Positions 9,715 to 19,173 are shown, numbered from the stretch's first letter. The stretch is DNA of 64,000 nucleotides from Kiritimatiellia bacterium (GCA_017403825.1 JAFRDO010000012.1:62001-126000), one strand, 5' to 3'. Notes: generated by a model from the sequence alone, not told the origin. Numbers and translations: made by a program.

Positions 9715-10527
9715 TCACCGTTCTACGATTTGCGGCCATGCGCCGCAGATCCGCCCTTCGTGGAACACGACCTCGCCCGCCTCCATCGCCGCCACAAGCT
9801 GTTCATCGGAGCCGTTGAACAACATGCCATCTTTTGCAAGAACTGCCTTTCCGACGTGCTCCGCCGGCAGAATGGAAACCGTCCTGCGGGCGCCTTCAAT
9901 CATCTCATGCCATTTAACGGCAAGCGATGCGACGTCTATCGGCGTTTCCGACACCACTGCAACGTCAATTTCACTTTGGGCATAATGCGTCCGCGCTGCC
10001 ATTTCCAGTATATATCGAGGCGTAAGGCCAAGATCCTTTCCGTTCGCCGCCCAGGCCAACAGTCCAAGAGGCTGAAGCGACTCGGAACACGAAATGGTGT
10101 CCACCCAATCACGAGGCACACGGCGACCAGCCAACGCCAACAACTTGTTCGTCGCCAAATCAAACGGATGGAGCGTCAGCCCCAGGAGCTCGTCTTCAAT
10201 CAGTGGAAAGAATCGGTATGCGCTATCTTGAACCCATTGTATATCCGTCGTCTCGCCCTCACGAGAAACTGTTACCTCGACAATGAAATCGCGGTCTCGC
10301 TTCACGACGACCGAATAGCCGGCAGACACAAGAGCCGCACGATCCATATCCGCCGCCGCCGTCATGGCGTCGTAGGAATTGTTAAACACGTCAATGTCAT
10401 GCGAGTAACGAGGCTTGTGCAACTGGTGGTTCAATGCAAGACCACCCGCCACATACGTTTCGCCGTTGGCACGTCGGTTCTTCGCAAGGAGCCGCAGGAT
10501 TTCGGCCTGAAAGGCTGTTACAGCCAT
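9715..10527 (-). CDS. AbiEii-like nucleotidyltransferase (putative toxin of a TA pair)
   Basis: This 270-residue protein has the minimal nucleotidyltransferase signature of the AbiEii/DUF1814 group: G-G-L-A-L at about 28-32, then S-H-D-I-D-V-F at about 42-48 (the DxD metal pair), a third acidic residue in T-D-I-Q-W, and the C-terminal D-L-A-T-N-K-L-L-A-L-A-G-R-R...R-D-W-V-D. AbiEii proteins act as toxins by adding nucleotides to RNA targets. Its start overlaps the end of a 65-residue gene by ten bases, the layout of a toxin-antitoxin operon, but the partner is not the usual AbiEi winged-helix protein. A non-toxin role (antibiotic or RNA nucleotidylation) is possible. Confidence 0.75.
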   Translation of the reverse strand: MAVTAFQAEILRLLAKNRRANGETYVAGGLALNHQLHKPRYSHDIDVFNNSYDAMTAAADMDRAALVSAGYSVVVKRDRDFIVEVTVSREGETTDIQWVQDSAYRFFPLIEDELLGLTLHPFDLATNKLLALAGRRVPRDWVDTISCSESLQPLGLLAWAANGKDLGLTPRYILEMAARTHYAQSEIDVAVVSETPIDVASLAVKWHEMIEGARRTVSILPAEHVGKAVLAKDGMLFNGSDEQLVAAMEAGEVVFHEGRICGAWPQIVER

Positions 10528-10715
10528 TTGCGTATCCTTCCTACGCGCTTGTACGCCGCCATGTCGCCATATGATTCTATTGACGAAAGCACCTGCTCCA
10601 ACTGCATCCGATCCTTCGGCTCAAACACATTGCCGGCAAACCAAAGGCACGTATCCCGATAGTCTTCCACCACCGAGCGATACTCCTTGCTTGCTGCAAT
10701 GTCCTTGATTGTCAT
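10518..10715 (-). CDS. Small protein paired with AbiEii-like nucleotidyltransferase (putative antitoxin)
   Basis: This reading frame could be opened at 10742, but a TATAAT on the minus strand at 10726-10731 falls inside that longer version; the ATG at 10715, ten bases downstream of it, gives a 65-residue protein and is preferred. The sequence is charged and helical-looking (I-A-A-S-K-E-Y-R...D-R-M-Q-L-E-Q-V-L), with no helix-turn-helix I recognise. Its end overlaps the nucleotidyltransferase start, indicating co-translation. An antitoxin role is inferred only from size and position. Confidence 0.6.
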   Translation of the reverse strand: MTIKDIAASKEYRSVVEDYRDTCLWFAGNVFEPKDRMQLEQVLSSIESYGDMAAYKRVGRIRKWL

Positions 10716-10823
10716 AACGTAGGATATTATATCATATTCCAACAGACGCGGCGGCGATACATACGCACCACCGCCGCATGGTAGGGCGGCTTGTCACCAA
10801 TCCGCCGTTCGTCCGTCAACGCC

Positions 10824-13223
10824 TCAGCGAATCAAGACGCTCAACCACGGTGCGGGCACGCCGAAGTAACGGTATCCGTCCTGCCGCGCGTTGCGCCTGA
10901 TCTCGCCAGGGGTCAGCTGACGGTTGTAGAAGCGGACGGCGTGAACGCGATAGCCGGTAGCCTGGGCGTCGCCGCCGGACACGGGGCCACGTGCGCCAAT
11001 GGCCATCACCTGGTTGGGCGAGTCTCCCCAGTAGTTGCCGTACGAGGCTCCTTCTGGCTCCGCCGCGTTTACATAGACTTTCACCGCCGACGTGGCCGAC
11101 TCGCTCAGCAAGGTGACTGTCATCAGTCTCGGACGCTCCGCCGTCTGCCAACCACAATGACTGTAGTCGAAGAAAAAGAGACGATCCTTTCCGGCACCCT
11201 GGTCCTTGATGGAAATGTGCTGCTTTTCGCTAATGAATATGGGCATCGCCCAAGCACTATTGGGAAGGTTGGTTGAAACGACCGCTTCGATGGTACGGAC
11301 ATCCGTCCGACGCGCGGCGTTGAGCGCCATGCGTCCCCTGCGGACCTTGTAGAGCGCATCGGATTCAAATACGCCCGAGGCGGCGTTAATGAGGAAATCG
11401 CCGCTTAGGCCCGTCAGATCCTTCCATGCGCTTGCGTTGGCGTCATAATGTCCAAGACCCGCATTCTCCTTAGCATCCCAGAAACCAACCAACCCGTCCT
11501 GCACGTATTTACTTGTCTGTGTAAACACGGCTTGGAGCGACACGCCGCATGTCGCGCTGACGCTCACAGTAAGGTCGTTAACCGTGCCAGAAACGATTGC
11601 GTCAGTGTCGCCTGTCCAGCCCAGAAACTTCCAGCCGTCAGCCGGCTGCGCCGTGAATGTGGCGGTCTGCGCCGTGCCGAAGGCAACCCATGCAGTTGCC
11701 ACGCCATCCTCCACCGCCACGCCGTCGTTCAACTTCACCATTCCGCCAAGACCATACGTCCATGCGTGGAGCTGGCACTGCACATTGCCGTCCACAAGAC
11801 GATAGGCGAACCCTTCCTTGCGCAGGCCGCGGAAGCGCAGACGGTCCACGGCACTGTTGTAGGCGATTTCCCCAGCGTTGAGGACGCGATTGTAGAAGCG
11901 CAACGCATGAACCGTGTAACCGAATGTCTTGTAGTCGCCGCCGTTCGGATAGCCAACGCGTCCGCCAATCCATGTATTCGTGCTTTCCGCCGCCCACCAA
12001 TACATTCCAGAACCATAGATTGAGCCATTCTGCGGCGGCGCTCCGTCAAGATAGAAGGGCTGCTGACCTTCAGGCGTGTCGCCATTCATCGCATAAGTGA
12101 CAGATACCGTCTGTTCGTCGGGCTGGCCATCCATTCTCCACTTTAGCTTGTTGTTGTCAAAGAAGAACTGCCGCTTGTTATCAGGGTCATTGCGCAAAGT
12201 TATCGTTTGGTTTTCGTTGAGATACACCGCATCAACCCATCCGCTCGAAGGCACTCCCGAAACGGCCCCTTCTACCGTAAGCACCCCTGTGTGTGCAAGA
12301 ATGTTGGTCGCGCAAATGCCGATTGCGTTCTTAGTAAGACCCTTATCGGAAAACGACGCCGTTTCCGAAAGCACGAGAAAGTCCCCGCCATGCCCCGACA
12401 GGTCAACCCAGCAGTTAGTGGACGTGTTATGGATGCCCTCGCCCGCGTTTTCGATGCCGTCCCAGCGACCGACAAGGCCGTCCGTCACGTAGGTAATCTC
12501 AGGATTTTCCGAATCACGCTCGAACGTCGCGTGATAGGCGCGCCCGCAGCCGGAGGAGAGTACAATCATCGGCGTCGAAGCCGAACCCTCGGTAACGCAT
12601 GAAAAGTCACCTTCCCAGCCGGAGAACTTCCAGCCCTGCAACGGAATCGCGCGCAAGGCAATGGGATACACGCCGTCCGAGAACTTCACCACATTCGCCG
12701 CCGTCGCATTGGGCGCAGCATTGACATCGTCTGCAGCCACCATGCCGCCAACTCCCGCCGTGGCGACAAGGGCATATTTGTCGCTGGACGGCATGACTTC
12801 GGCCGGTGCGCCAAAGAACCGTATCTGGTCAATCGTGGCGTTCCGCATCATATCTCCCGCCGAAAGAGTACGGTTATACAGTCGAACCGCATGGATCGTG
12901 TAACCATACGCCTGATAGTCGTTACCGGTCTGACCCGTGCGACCGCCGATATGCATAGCCGACGAACCATTCGGCGCCCCCCAGTTGTTCGTAGTTTTGC
13001 TGCCTGTCGGCGTCGAACCGTTCTGGTAGCATTTTGCCGCCGACGTAGCATTCGAGAAGGTGACGGCAATCGTTTCCTGAGTCGGCTTCTGAAGTGTCCG
13101 CCAACCAAATTGGTTATAGTCGAAAAAGTAGTCGCGATTCCCCCCCGCTCCTATCGTTGTTGAACGACGCGTGCTGCTCCTTCTTGATAAAGAACGCATT
13201 GACCCAGCCCGACGCCGGCGCAC
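10824..13223 (-). CDS. C-terminal part of a frameshifted LamG-like repeat surface protein
   Basis: This frame carries most of a giant secreted protein whose start is encoded in another frame at 13551. Meaningful coding begins near 13146; the first ~25 residues of the open frame are not part of the protein. It contains the rest of a first repeat plus two further concanavalin A/LamG-like repeats, each opening with a form of D-G-L-V-G-x-W-D-x-x-E-N-A-G and carrying G-x-x-x-H-A-V-R-x-Y-N-R. Between them lie modules with G-W-K-F-S-G-W-E-G-D, resembling the divergent InlB B-repeat. Deleting one G of the tract at 13140-13146 joins both parts into about 909 residues. Probably a surface or secreted glycan-binding protein. 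Confidence 0.8.
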   Translation of the reverse strand: MRRRRAGSMRSLSRRSSTRRSTTIGAGGNRDYFFDYNQFGWRTLQKPTQETIAVTFSNATSAAKCYQNGSTPTGSKTTNNWGAPNGSSAMHIGGRTGQTGNDYQAYGYTIHAVRLYNRTLSAGDMMRNATIDQIRFFGAPAEVMPSSDKYALVATAGVGGMVAADDVNAAPNATAANVVKFSDGVYPIALRAIPLQGWKFSGWEGDFSCVTEGSASTPMIVLSSGCGRAYHATFERDSENPEITYVTDGLVGRWDGIENAGEGIHNTSTNCWVDLSGHGGDFLVLSETASFSDKGLTKNAIGICATNILAHTGVLTVEGAVSGVPSSGWVDAVYLNENQTITLRNDPDNKRQFFFDNNKLKWRMDGQPDEQTVSVTYAMNGDTPEGQQPFYLDGAPPQNGSIYGSGMYWWAAESTNTWIGGRVGYPNGGDYKTFGYTVHALRFYNRVLNAGEIAYNSAVDRLRFRGLRKEGFAYRLVDGNVQCQLHAWTYGLGGMVKLNDGVAVEDGVATAWVAFGTAQTATFTAQPADGWKFLGWTGDTDAIVSGTVNDLTVSVSATCGVSLQAVFTQTSKYVQDGLVGFWDAKENAGLGHYDANASAWKDLTGLSGDFLINAASGVFESDALYKVRRGRMALNAARRTDVRTIEAVVSTNLPNSAWAMPIFISEKQHISIKDQGAGKDRLFFFDYSHCGWQTAERPRLMTVTLLSESATSAVKVYVNAAEPEGASYGNYWGDSPNQVMAIGARGPVSGGDAQATGYRVHAVRFYNRQLTPGEIRRNARQDGYRYFGVPAPWLSVLIR

Positions 13224-13551
13224 CCGAGACGACGACCTCTATCGTGCGCACGTCTGAACGTGCAGAAGCTGTCACATTCGTCGCCATGACACCCTGGGCA
13301 TTCTTCTTGAGGCCGTTGGCCGTGAAGGACGCAACGCCGGTGAACACCGCGAAGTCGCCCGAATTGCCCGTCAAATCAACCCAGTAGTTCGTCGTGGCGT
13401 CATATAGCCCGACGCCGGCATTCTCAAGGCCGTCCCACTGGCCGACAAGCCCGTTTTGCACGTAGCTCGCCGCCGTATACGTCTCTGCCGCAAGCGAGAG
13501 CACCGCACCCCCCATAAGCGCTGTCACACCAATCAGTATCAGTTTTTTCAT
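13114..13551 (-). CDS. N-terminal part of the frameshifted LamG-like repeat protein
   Basis: The segment starts with a signal peptide (Lys-Lys, hydrophobic core, cleavage near LAAE at residue 22) and the first repeat beginning L-V-G-Q-W-D-G-L-E-N-A-G. It reads correctly up to N-N-D-R-S-G-G at the G7 tract, then runs off-frame for about ten residues to a stop. The downstream frame continues G-G-N-R-D-Y-F-F-D-Y, matching the corresponding part of later repeats (D-R-L-F-F-F-D-Y). With the G7 tract as sequenced the product is a truncated 145-residue secreted fragment. A purine-rich ribosome-binding site precedes the ATG. Confidence 0.8.
   Translation of the reverse strand: MKKLILIGVTALMGGAVLSLAAETYTAASYVQNGLVGQWDGLENAGVGLYDATTNYWVDLTGNSGDFAVFTGVASFTANGLKKNAQGVMATNVTASARSDVRTIEVVVSGAPASGWVNAFFIKKEQHASFNNDRSGGESRLLFRL
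13140..13146. repeat. G7 homopolymer (minus strand) at the frameshift point
   Basis: Seven C on the plus strand, read as seven G in the coding strand. With six G the sequence reads D-R-S-G-G-N-R-D-Y-F-F without interruption; with seven, translation stops early. This is either phase variation by slippage, a real mutation, or a sequencing/assembly error. Confidence 0.9.
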
Positions 13552-13609
13552 AGCTGCCGTTCCTTGTATATTGTCATGTGAAAATGAAAGACGACTCTGA
13601 CCACGCGCA

Positions 13610-16378
13610 TCAGCGAATGATTATCATTGCGCCGTCACGAATCACCGCTCCGTCAGGTCCGACCGCGCTGAAACGCGTGTAGTCGGACGGTGCCGCGACG
13701 GACTGCGCGGGATACGCCTTGTTCTCCACAAAATCCCACAGCACAACCAACCCATTGGCAAGCCGCACAGGCTTGAAGTTGCGCAAGAGATTGCCGTCCT
13801 GCCAGATCTTCAACCAATAGAACCGGACATCTGCAGGGAACTGAACCTCTCCAGAAACATTCGCGGCAAAAAGATAGAGCGACCGTTCGGAGTCAATGTT
13901 ATTATTATAGGTTGTGATGTTCTGCATTGTCGTTGTGACTCCATTTTCAATCACCTGCATCGTCTGAGCAGCCGCCGAGAACGACACCAAACCATGATAG
14001 ACCTTGCCAGCCGTTGCTGGCCATTTCGGACTGCCGTTCCACGCCGTCCAGGTTGTCGTGTCGTCCCCTTTCACGTAGCGATAGTTACCGTAGGCATACG
14101 TGAAATTCATAGTAGATACGAACCACATGAAGAAACGCGTATCGCCGCTGTCACGACGAGAACCGAGGAACGAACGCTCATGGGTCATCGGCGATGCGTC
14201 GGGCAAGCCGCGCCAGCTCATCTCGAACTCGATCGCCGTGCCATGCCGCCCGATCACGCCCGTATCTACAAACTTCGTTCCGTCGGTCTCCACGTAATCC
14301 ACAAACACGGCTGGCTTCTCGTCGCCCGTGAGAATCACCGCCCCCGTCCGCGAAACCGGGATGTCTGGCGATGGACGATAGACCATCTTCGTTACCGTGT
14401 CATAGAGCATGCCCTTGTTCTGATAGATGCAGGGCTTGAAGTCGCGCACCTTCGTGCCGTCCTGCCAGATTTCAAGCCCGTAGCACCGCGCAGCGGAACG
14501 GTGCCGCCAGAAGCCCGAGGAGAAGAGATGGAGCGTATCGCCCGTATCGACGTCGCCGGCGATGGTTTCCGCCAGCACGTTCGTGCCGTTCCATATAACC
14601 GTCTGCGTACCGTTCGCCATCGTCACATCAAAAGAGCATCTCTCGTACTCCTGCGGCTTGACGTTTTCACCTTCAATCTTTGCAAATGCGACATCATTGG
14701 TGCCGTACCCAACATCAAGGCACTGGTTGTTCAGATGAACCATGAAAAACCTGTTCTCAGGCGTTGTCGAGCCATTGACTTTGGGCTTGACTGCCGCCAG
14801 ATATGCAAGCGCCTGCCGCCAGAACATGGGAGCCAAAGGACTGTTCCGCAAATAGCGAATAGCCGCATAGTTCCACCACGCCGGATGCTCAGTCCAAAGG
14901 ACATCGCCCTTCGCCCGCGTCCCGCTGCGCGCAGGGACGTATGTGTCGAGAGTGTTGTATCCGTCCGACTCGATGTAATCTACGAACAGAATCTCCTTTG
15001 TCTTGACGGTCTTCCGCGTCTCGTAGCTGAGCGGTGTGCCGGGGGAGTGGAAGATGCGCTTCGACACGTCGTCGTAGAGACCGGCAACGCCGTTCTTGAG
15101 GCACGGCCTGAAGTCGCGTACGAGAATACCGTCCTGCCAGATCTTCAGCCCATAGCACCGCGCCTTGGCGGCCATTGAGAAGTTTCCGTCAAGCCACGGT
15201 TGGCCGTTGACATTGCAGACGAAGAGATACATTGGATAACCCGTGTCGATGGACGTGCTGGCCGTTCCACTGTAGAGGGTATTCGTCACACCGTCCGCCC
15301 AGATCTTCTCGGTCTGGCTTCCCGTGTTGAACTCCGTCTCGGCCCAATACCGTTTGCCAAGTTCAACTGTCTTGCTGTTATCTTCGTGAAGGCCGTAGCC
15401 GCATGTAAACTTAGAATAGTAGCTGTGCAGCATATAGAAACGGTCATCGCCCTTGCGCGAACCGAGGAGCGCCCCATCCTCGCTTTTCAAAATCGCGAAC
15501 TCGCCGCACATCTTCGTGCCGGCGCGGCCTATGATGCCCGTGTCGATATAGGAGGGAAGCTGACCGTCAGCGTATGCATCGTTACCCGTGGATTCGACGT
15601 AGTCGATATACTCGTCCGGCACTTCGCTGTTTTCATCGCAGACAAGGTCTGTCCCCGATCCGGAATAGAAAATGGTATCGGAGACAGCATCATAGAGCCC
15701 CGCCCGTCCATTCTTCATGCAGGGCTGGAAGTCGCGCACGAGCACCATGTTGCCGCCATCGACAGACCCCTGCCAGATCTTCAGCCCATAGCAACGCGTC
15801 TTGGACTTACCGGTCGCGCTACCCCTCTGGTTGCAGGCGAAGACGTAGAGTCTGAGCCCCGTGTCAACACTTTGGCCCGCCTTGTTCCAAACGTCAAAGT
15901 AGTTGTCCACTTTGATCTTGTTGGTTGCCTGTCCTTCGCCGTTTGTTGGGGAGAACTCGGATGTGTAGGTGTAAACACGATTCATCTCAAACCGGCGATA
16001 ATAGTAGGTACTGTCAACGTATGTACCGATACGTTCGCCCGTATCCTGCGCCGTGAACATCACTCCATCGCCATCATAACAGTGGCAGAAATACATGCGG
16101 CCATCGGGATGTTCCGCATCGCCATACGCTCCGTTGCGCGAGTCAAGGAACGCCGTGTCCGCAAGCTCCATCCACTCGACCTTGCACTCGGCCTTGGTGT
16201 TCCAGCGTCCGATGATGCCGGTATCGACATACTGCGATCCCGTCGCCTCCACGTATCGCACCCACTTGTCGGGCTGTTCGGCGAATGCCGTACCCGTGAC
16301 TCCCGACACCGCCCATCCGAGCGCCACCGCCAACAGCATGGACACGCCGCGTCCAACGATTTGCGTCTGCTTTGCCAT
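13610..16378 (-). CDS. Large secreted four-repeat LamG-like protein
   Basis: This 922-residue protein has an N-terminal signal peptide ending at about residue 33 (GTAFA-EQ), then four repeats of about 220 residues. Each repeat opens with Y-V-E-(A/S)-T-G...Y-(V/I)-D-T-G-I-I-G-R, passes through a beta-rich region, and ends with R-C-Y-G-L-K-I-W-Q-D-G...V-R-D-F-x-P-C-x-K-N-G...G-L-Y-D. Sequences of this type are common in phage tail and gut bacterial surface proteins and resemble concanavalin A-like lectins. It is paralogous to the upstream 895-residue protein; the two share the mature N-terminus E-Q-P-D-K-W-V-R-Y-V-E-A-T-G. A role in adhesion or glycan binding is inferred. An AAGGA site precedes the ATG. 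Confidence 0.85.
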   Translation of the reverse strand: MAKQTQIVGRGVSMLLAVALGWAVSGVTGTAFAEQPDKWVRYVEATGSQYVDTGIIGRWNTKAECKVEWMELADTAFLDSRNGAYGDAEHPDGRMYFCHCYDGDGVMFTAQDTGERIGTYVDSTYYYRRFEMNRVYTYTSEFSPTNGEGQATNKIKVDNYFDVWNKAGQSVDTGLRLYVFACNQRGSATGKSKTRCYGLKIWQGSVDGGNMVLVRDFQPCMKNGRAGLYDAVSDTIFYSGSGTDLVCDENSEVPDEYIDYVESTGNDAYADGQLPSYIDTGIIGRAGTKMCGEFAILKSEDGALLGSRKGDDRFYMLHSYYSKFTCGYGLHEDNSKTVELGKRYWAETEFNTGSQTEKIWADGVTNTLYSGTASTSIDTGYPMYLFVCNVNGQPWLDGNFSMAAKARCYGLKIWQDGILVRDFRPCLKNGVAGLYDDVSKRIFHSPGTPLSYETRKTVKTKEILFVDYIESDGYNTLDTYVPARSGTRAKGDVLWTEHPAWWNYAAIRYLRNSPLAPMFWRQALAYLAAVKPKVNGSTTPENRFFMVHLNNQCLDVGYGTNDVAFAKIEGENVKPQEYERCSFDVTMANGTQTVIWNGTNVLAETIAGDVDTGDTLHLFSSGFWRHRSAARCYGLEIWQDGTKVRDFKPCIYQNKGMLYDTVTKMVYRPSPDIPVSRTGAVILTGDEKPAVFVDYVETDGTKFVDTGVIGRHGTAIEFEMSWRGLPDASPMTHERSFLGSRRDSGDTRFFMWFVSTMNFTYAYGNYRYVKGDDTTTWTAWNGSPKWPATAGKVYHGLVSFSAAAQTMQVIENGVTTTMQNITTYNNNIDSERSLYLFAANVSGEVQFPADVRFYWLKIWQDGNLLRNFKPVRLANGLVVLWDFVENKAYPAQSVAAPSDYTRFSAVGPDGAVIRDGAMIIIR

Positions 16379-16419
16379 AGTCTTTGATCCTTAATTGTGT
16401 CTTGAAGACCTTCCAATCC

Positions 16420-19107
16420 TCAGCGGACGATGACCTCCGTACCCGTAAGAATGCGCTCGGTCACCGGGCCGACCTTGCTGAATCCGACAATGTCGGAAGG
16501 CGACGCGACGGACTTCGCCGGATATGCCTTGTTCTCCACGAAATCCCACAGCACAGTCAGCCCGTTGTTGAGCCGCACCGGCCTGAAGTCGCGCACCAGC
16601 CGCATGTTGCCGCCGTTCGCATCGCCCTGATACATCTTGAGCCAATAGAGCCGCGCCTTGCTGGCATAGCCGGGCGCACCGTCAAGATTGCAGGCGAACG
16701 CATAGATGTCGAGTTCAGTGTCGATGGTCTTGTCCGCCGTGTTGTTGGCGCACTGCGTACCGTCAACCGAGACGGTCTGCGAACCCACCGCCAGCGACGA
16801 CTCCACATGATAGGCGGTGCCGACGTCAATCGTCCCGAAATGCTTGAAATCGCCATAGCCATACCCCATGTCATGATTTATCTGATTGGAATAGTTGTGC
16901 CACAGGTAGAAGCGGCGGTAGTTCTCGGCGAAATCGTTGTTGCGAGTATCAAGGAAGCTCGCATCCGTCGCCTCAAGGAACGCCATCCTGATGTCGGCGG
17001 CCGTGCCGGAGCGCCCGCGAACGCCCGTATCGACATAGAGCGACCCGTCGGACTCCACATACTCCACAAAGGCGATGGGCCTCTCGTTGCCAGTCAGGAC
17101 GGCGCCAGTCGCCCGCGACGCCGGAATGTCGGGTGAAGGACGGAACACGCTCTTCGACACCATGTCGTAGAGCATCGCCTTGTCGTTGTAGATGCACGGC
17201 CTGAAATCGCGCACAAGCCGCATGTTCGCCCCGTTCGTTTCACCCTGATAGAGCTCCAGCCCGTAGCATCTCGCGGCGGAACGGTACCGCCAGTAGGTCG
17301 TCGAAAAGAGGTGCAGGTTGTCGTTCGCGTCCCACTCGTACGGCTTGTCCGTGTTGCGGAGCATGACGCCATCCATCTCAAAGGTCTGGCGCCCCGCCGC
17401 AAAGGTAATGTCGAACGAATACTTCCGCCCGGCCGTCATCTCGAAATACTCTTCGCCAGGCAAAGCCGGGTAAACGGCGTCGTTCTTTCCGTATGCAGTC
17501 CAAAGATTCCGGTTCGCGGCATGAAGCATGTAGAATTTCTTTTCCACTCTTGGCTCCGCCGCCGCCGCGAGGATATCGACCGCCCCTAGGTAGGTCCGCT
17601 CATGGCGGTAGAAGACGGGCGCGGAATTCTCCAGGTAGCGATAAATCTCGTAAGCCTTCGTTTCCAGCACCACCCAGCTGAAATCGCCCTTGGCACGCGT
17701 TCCGCTTTTCGCCCGCACGCCGGTGTCGAGCGTATTGTTGCCGTCCGATGCGATATTGTCCACGAATGTGACCTTGCGCTCCGGGACTGCCTTCTGGTTG
17801 TCGAACGCGAACGGAATCGACTCGGAGAAGTAGATACGCTTCGACACATTGTCGTATAGTCCCGCCACGCCGTTCTTGAGGCACGGCCTGTAGTCACGCT
17901 TGAGTACGCCGTCCTGCCAGATCTTCAGCCCGTGGCAACGGCCTTTGCAGGGATATTCCACCCATCCATTCCCGCCGTAGTTGCAGCAGAAGAGATACAG
18001 AGGAATGCCCGTGTTGACGGTGGCGGGATTGTTCGCGCTGTAGATCGTGTTCGTTGCACCGCTCCCGTCCGCAGACACCTTCATGGTCTGGGAGCCCGTG
18101 TTCAGCTCCGTCTCGACATAGTACTTCTCGCCAAGCGTGATGGGAGATTTCGTGTCGATGTACTGGTTGTAGCCGCACATGAACTTGGAATTGTAGTTGT
18201 GTATCAGATAGAAGCGCGTATCACCGCCATCGACGCGGGCGTCCAGGAAGCTCGTGTCCTCATTCGCCAGAAACGTGAACTCGCCGGCGGCCTTCGTGCC
18301 GGAGCGCCCGATGACGCCCGTGTCGATGTAGTACCTGAAGTAGTTGTTGTTCTTCGTGTCACGCCCACCCTGCGATTCGACATAGTCGATAAACTCGTCC
18401 GGCACGTAGCTGTCCTCGTCACAGATAAGGTCTGTGCCGGAGGCGGAATAGGAAATGGTCTCGGAGACGGCATCGTAGAGGCCGGCACGTCCGTTTTTCA
18501 TGCAAGGCTGGTAGTCGCGCACAAGCTGATAGACTCCGTTCGCATCGGTCTGCCAGATCTTCAAGCCATAGCAGCGTGTTTCCGAAAATGCGTTGGTCGT
18601 TCCTCCGCGGTTGTCGGTGAAGATGTACAGCGAAAGCCCGGTATCGACACTAGCTGCAGAGTTTGTCCACACCACATTTCCGTCAACGGTGATTGTGTTC
18701 GTCGAGATGTTGTTTCCGTCCGGCGCGGTAAACTCGCTCACGTAGGTGTACACGCGGTTCCGTACCAAGCGAGGATTCCAGTTGCCGTTCCAAACCGCCG
18801 CCGTCCACCTCGCCCCGAATCCAGGGCAAATTTGACCGCTACCATCCAGGCAGTGGCAGAAGTAAAGACGGTCGTCGCCGCTCCACGTGCCGCGCGCGCC
18901 AAGGAACTCGCTGTCGTAGAGATCCATCCACTCCACCTTGCTTTCGGCCTTCGTGCCGCAGCGGCCTCTGATGCCCGTATCAATATACTGCACACCCGTC
19001 GCCTCCACGTATCGCACCCACTTGTCGGGCTGTTCGGCGAACGCCGCGCCGGAAAGCCCCGCAGCCGCCAATGCCGCCACAGCACCAAGCGTCAGCAATC
19101 TTTTCAT
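16420..19107 (-). CDS. Large secreted four-repeat LamG-like protein, paralogue of its neighbour
   Basis: This protein is taken to start at the ATG at 19107 (895 residues), because an AGGAG site sits ten bases ahead; an upstream TTG at 19128 overlaps that site. A signal peptide ends near SGAAFA-EQ, followed by four repeats with the same Y-V-E-A-T-G...Y-I-D-T-G opening and V-R-D-F-x-P-C closing motifs as the next gene. A promoter -10 (ATTATACCA on the plus strand, 19168-19173) gives a leader of about 54 bases. The gene is first in the three-gene array. No anchor motif is visible at the C-terminus, which ends in E-V-I-V-R; the neighbours also end in I-R, perhaps a shared sorting or packing feature. 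Confidence 0.85.
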   Translation of the reverse strand: MKRLLTLGAVAALAAAGLSGAAFAEQPDKWVRYVEATGVQYIDTGIRGRCGTKAESKVEWMDLYDSEFLGARGTWSGDDRLYFCHCLDGSGQICPGFGARWTAAVWNGNWNPRLVRNRVYTYVSEFTAPDGNNISTNTITVDGNVVWTNSAASVDTGLSLYIFTDNRGGTTNAFSETRCYGLKIWQTDANGVYQLVRDYQPCMKNGRAGLYDAVSETISYSASGTDLICDEDSYVPDEFIDYVESQGGRDTKNNNYFRYYIDTGVIGRSGTKAAGEFTFLANEDTSFLDARVDGGDTRFYLIHNYNSKFMCGYNQYIDTKSPITLGEKYYVETELNTGSQTMKVSADGSGATNTIYSANNPATVNTGIPLYLFCCNYGGNGWVEYPCKGRCHGLKIWQDGVLKRDYRPCLKNGVAGLYDNVSKRIYFSESIPFAFDNQKAVPERKVTFVDNIASDGNNTLDTGVRAKSGTRAKGDFSWVVLETKAYEIYRYLENSAPVFYRHERTYLGAVDILAAAAEPRVEKKFYMLHAANRNLWTAYGKNDAVYPALPGEEYFEMTAGRKYSFDITFAAGRQTFEMDGVMLRNTDKPYEWDANDNLHLFSTTYWRYRSAARCYGLELYQGETNGANMRLVRDFRPCIYNDKAMLYDMVSKSVFRPSPDIPASRATGAVLTGNERPIAFVEYVESDGSLYVDTGVRGRSGTAADIRMAFLEATDASFLDTRNNDFAENYRRFYLWHNYSNQINHDMGYGYGDFKHFGTIDVGTAYHVESSLAVGSQTVSVDGTQCANNTADKTIDTELDIYAFACNLDGAPGYASKARLYWLKMYQGDANGGNMRLVRDFRPVRLNNGLTVLWDFVENKAYPAKSVASPSDIVGFSKVGPVTERILTGTEVIVR

Positions 19108-19167
19108 GATTTTAATGCTCCTGTTCAATTAAGATTCAAATATACACCTCTAGATTCAACTAACCAC

Positions 19168-19173
19168 ATTATA
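19168..19173 (-). promoter_or_regulatory. -10 element ahead of the LamG-like repeat protein array
   Basis: The minus strand reads TGTGGTATAAT, the same extended -10 used elsewhere in the window. It lies in the AT-rich gap between the MTA/SAH nucleosidase gene and the array and would give a leader of about 54 bases with a good ribosome-binding site. Confidence 0.65.
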
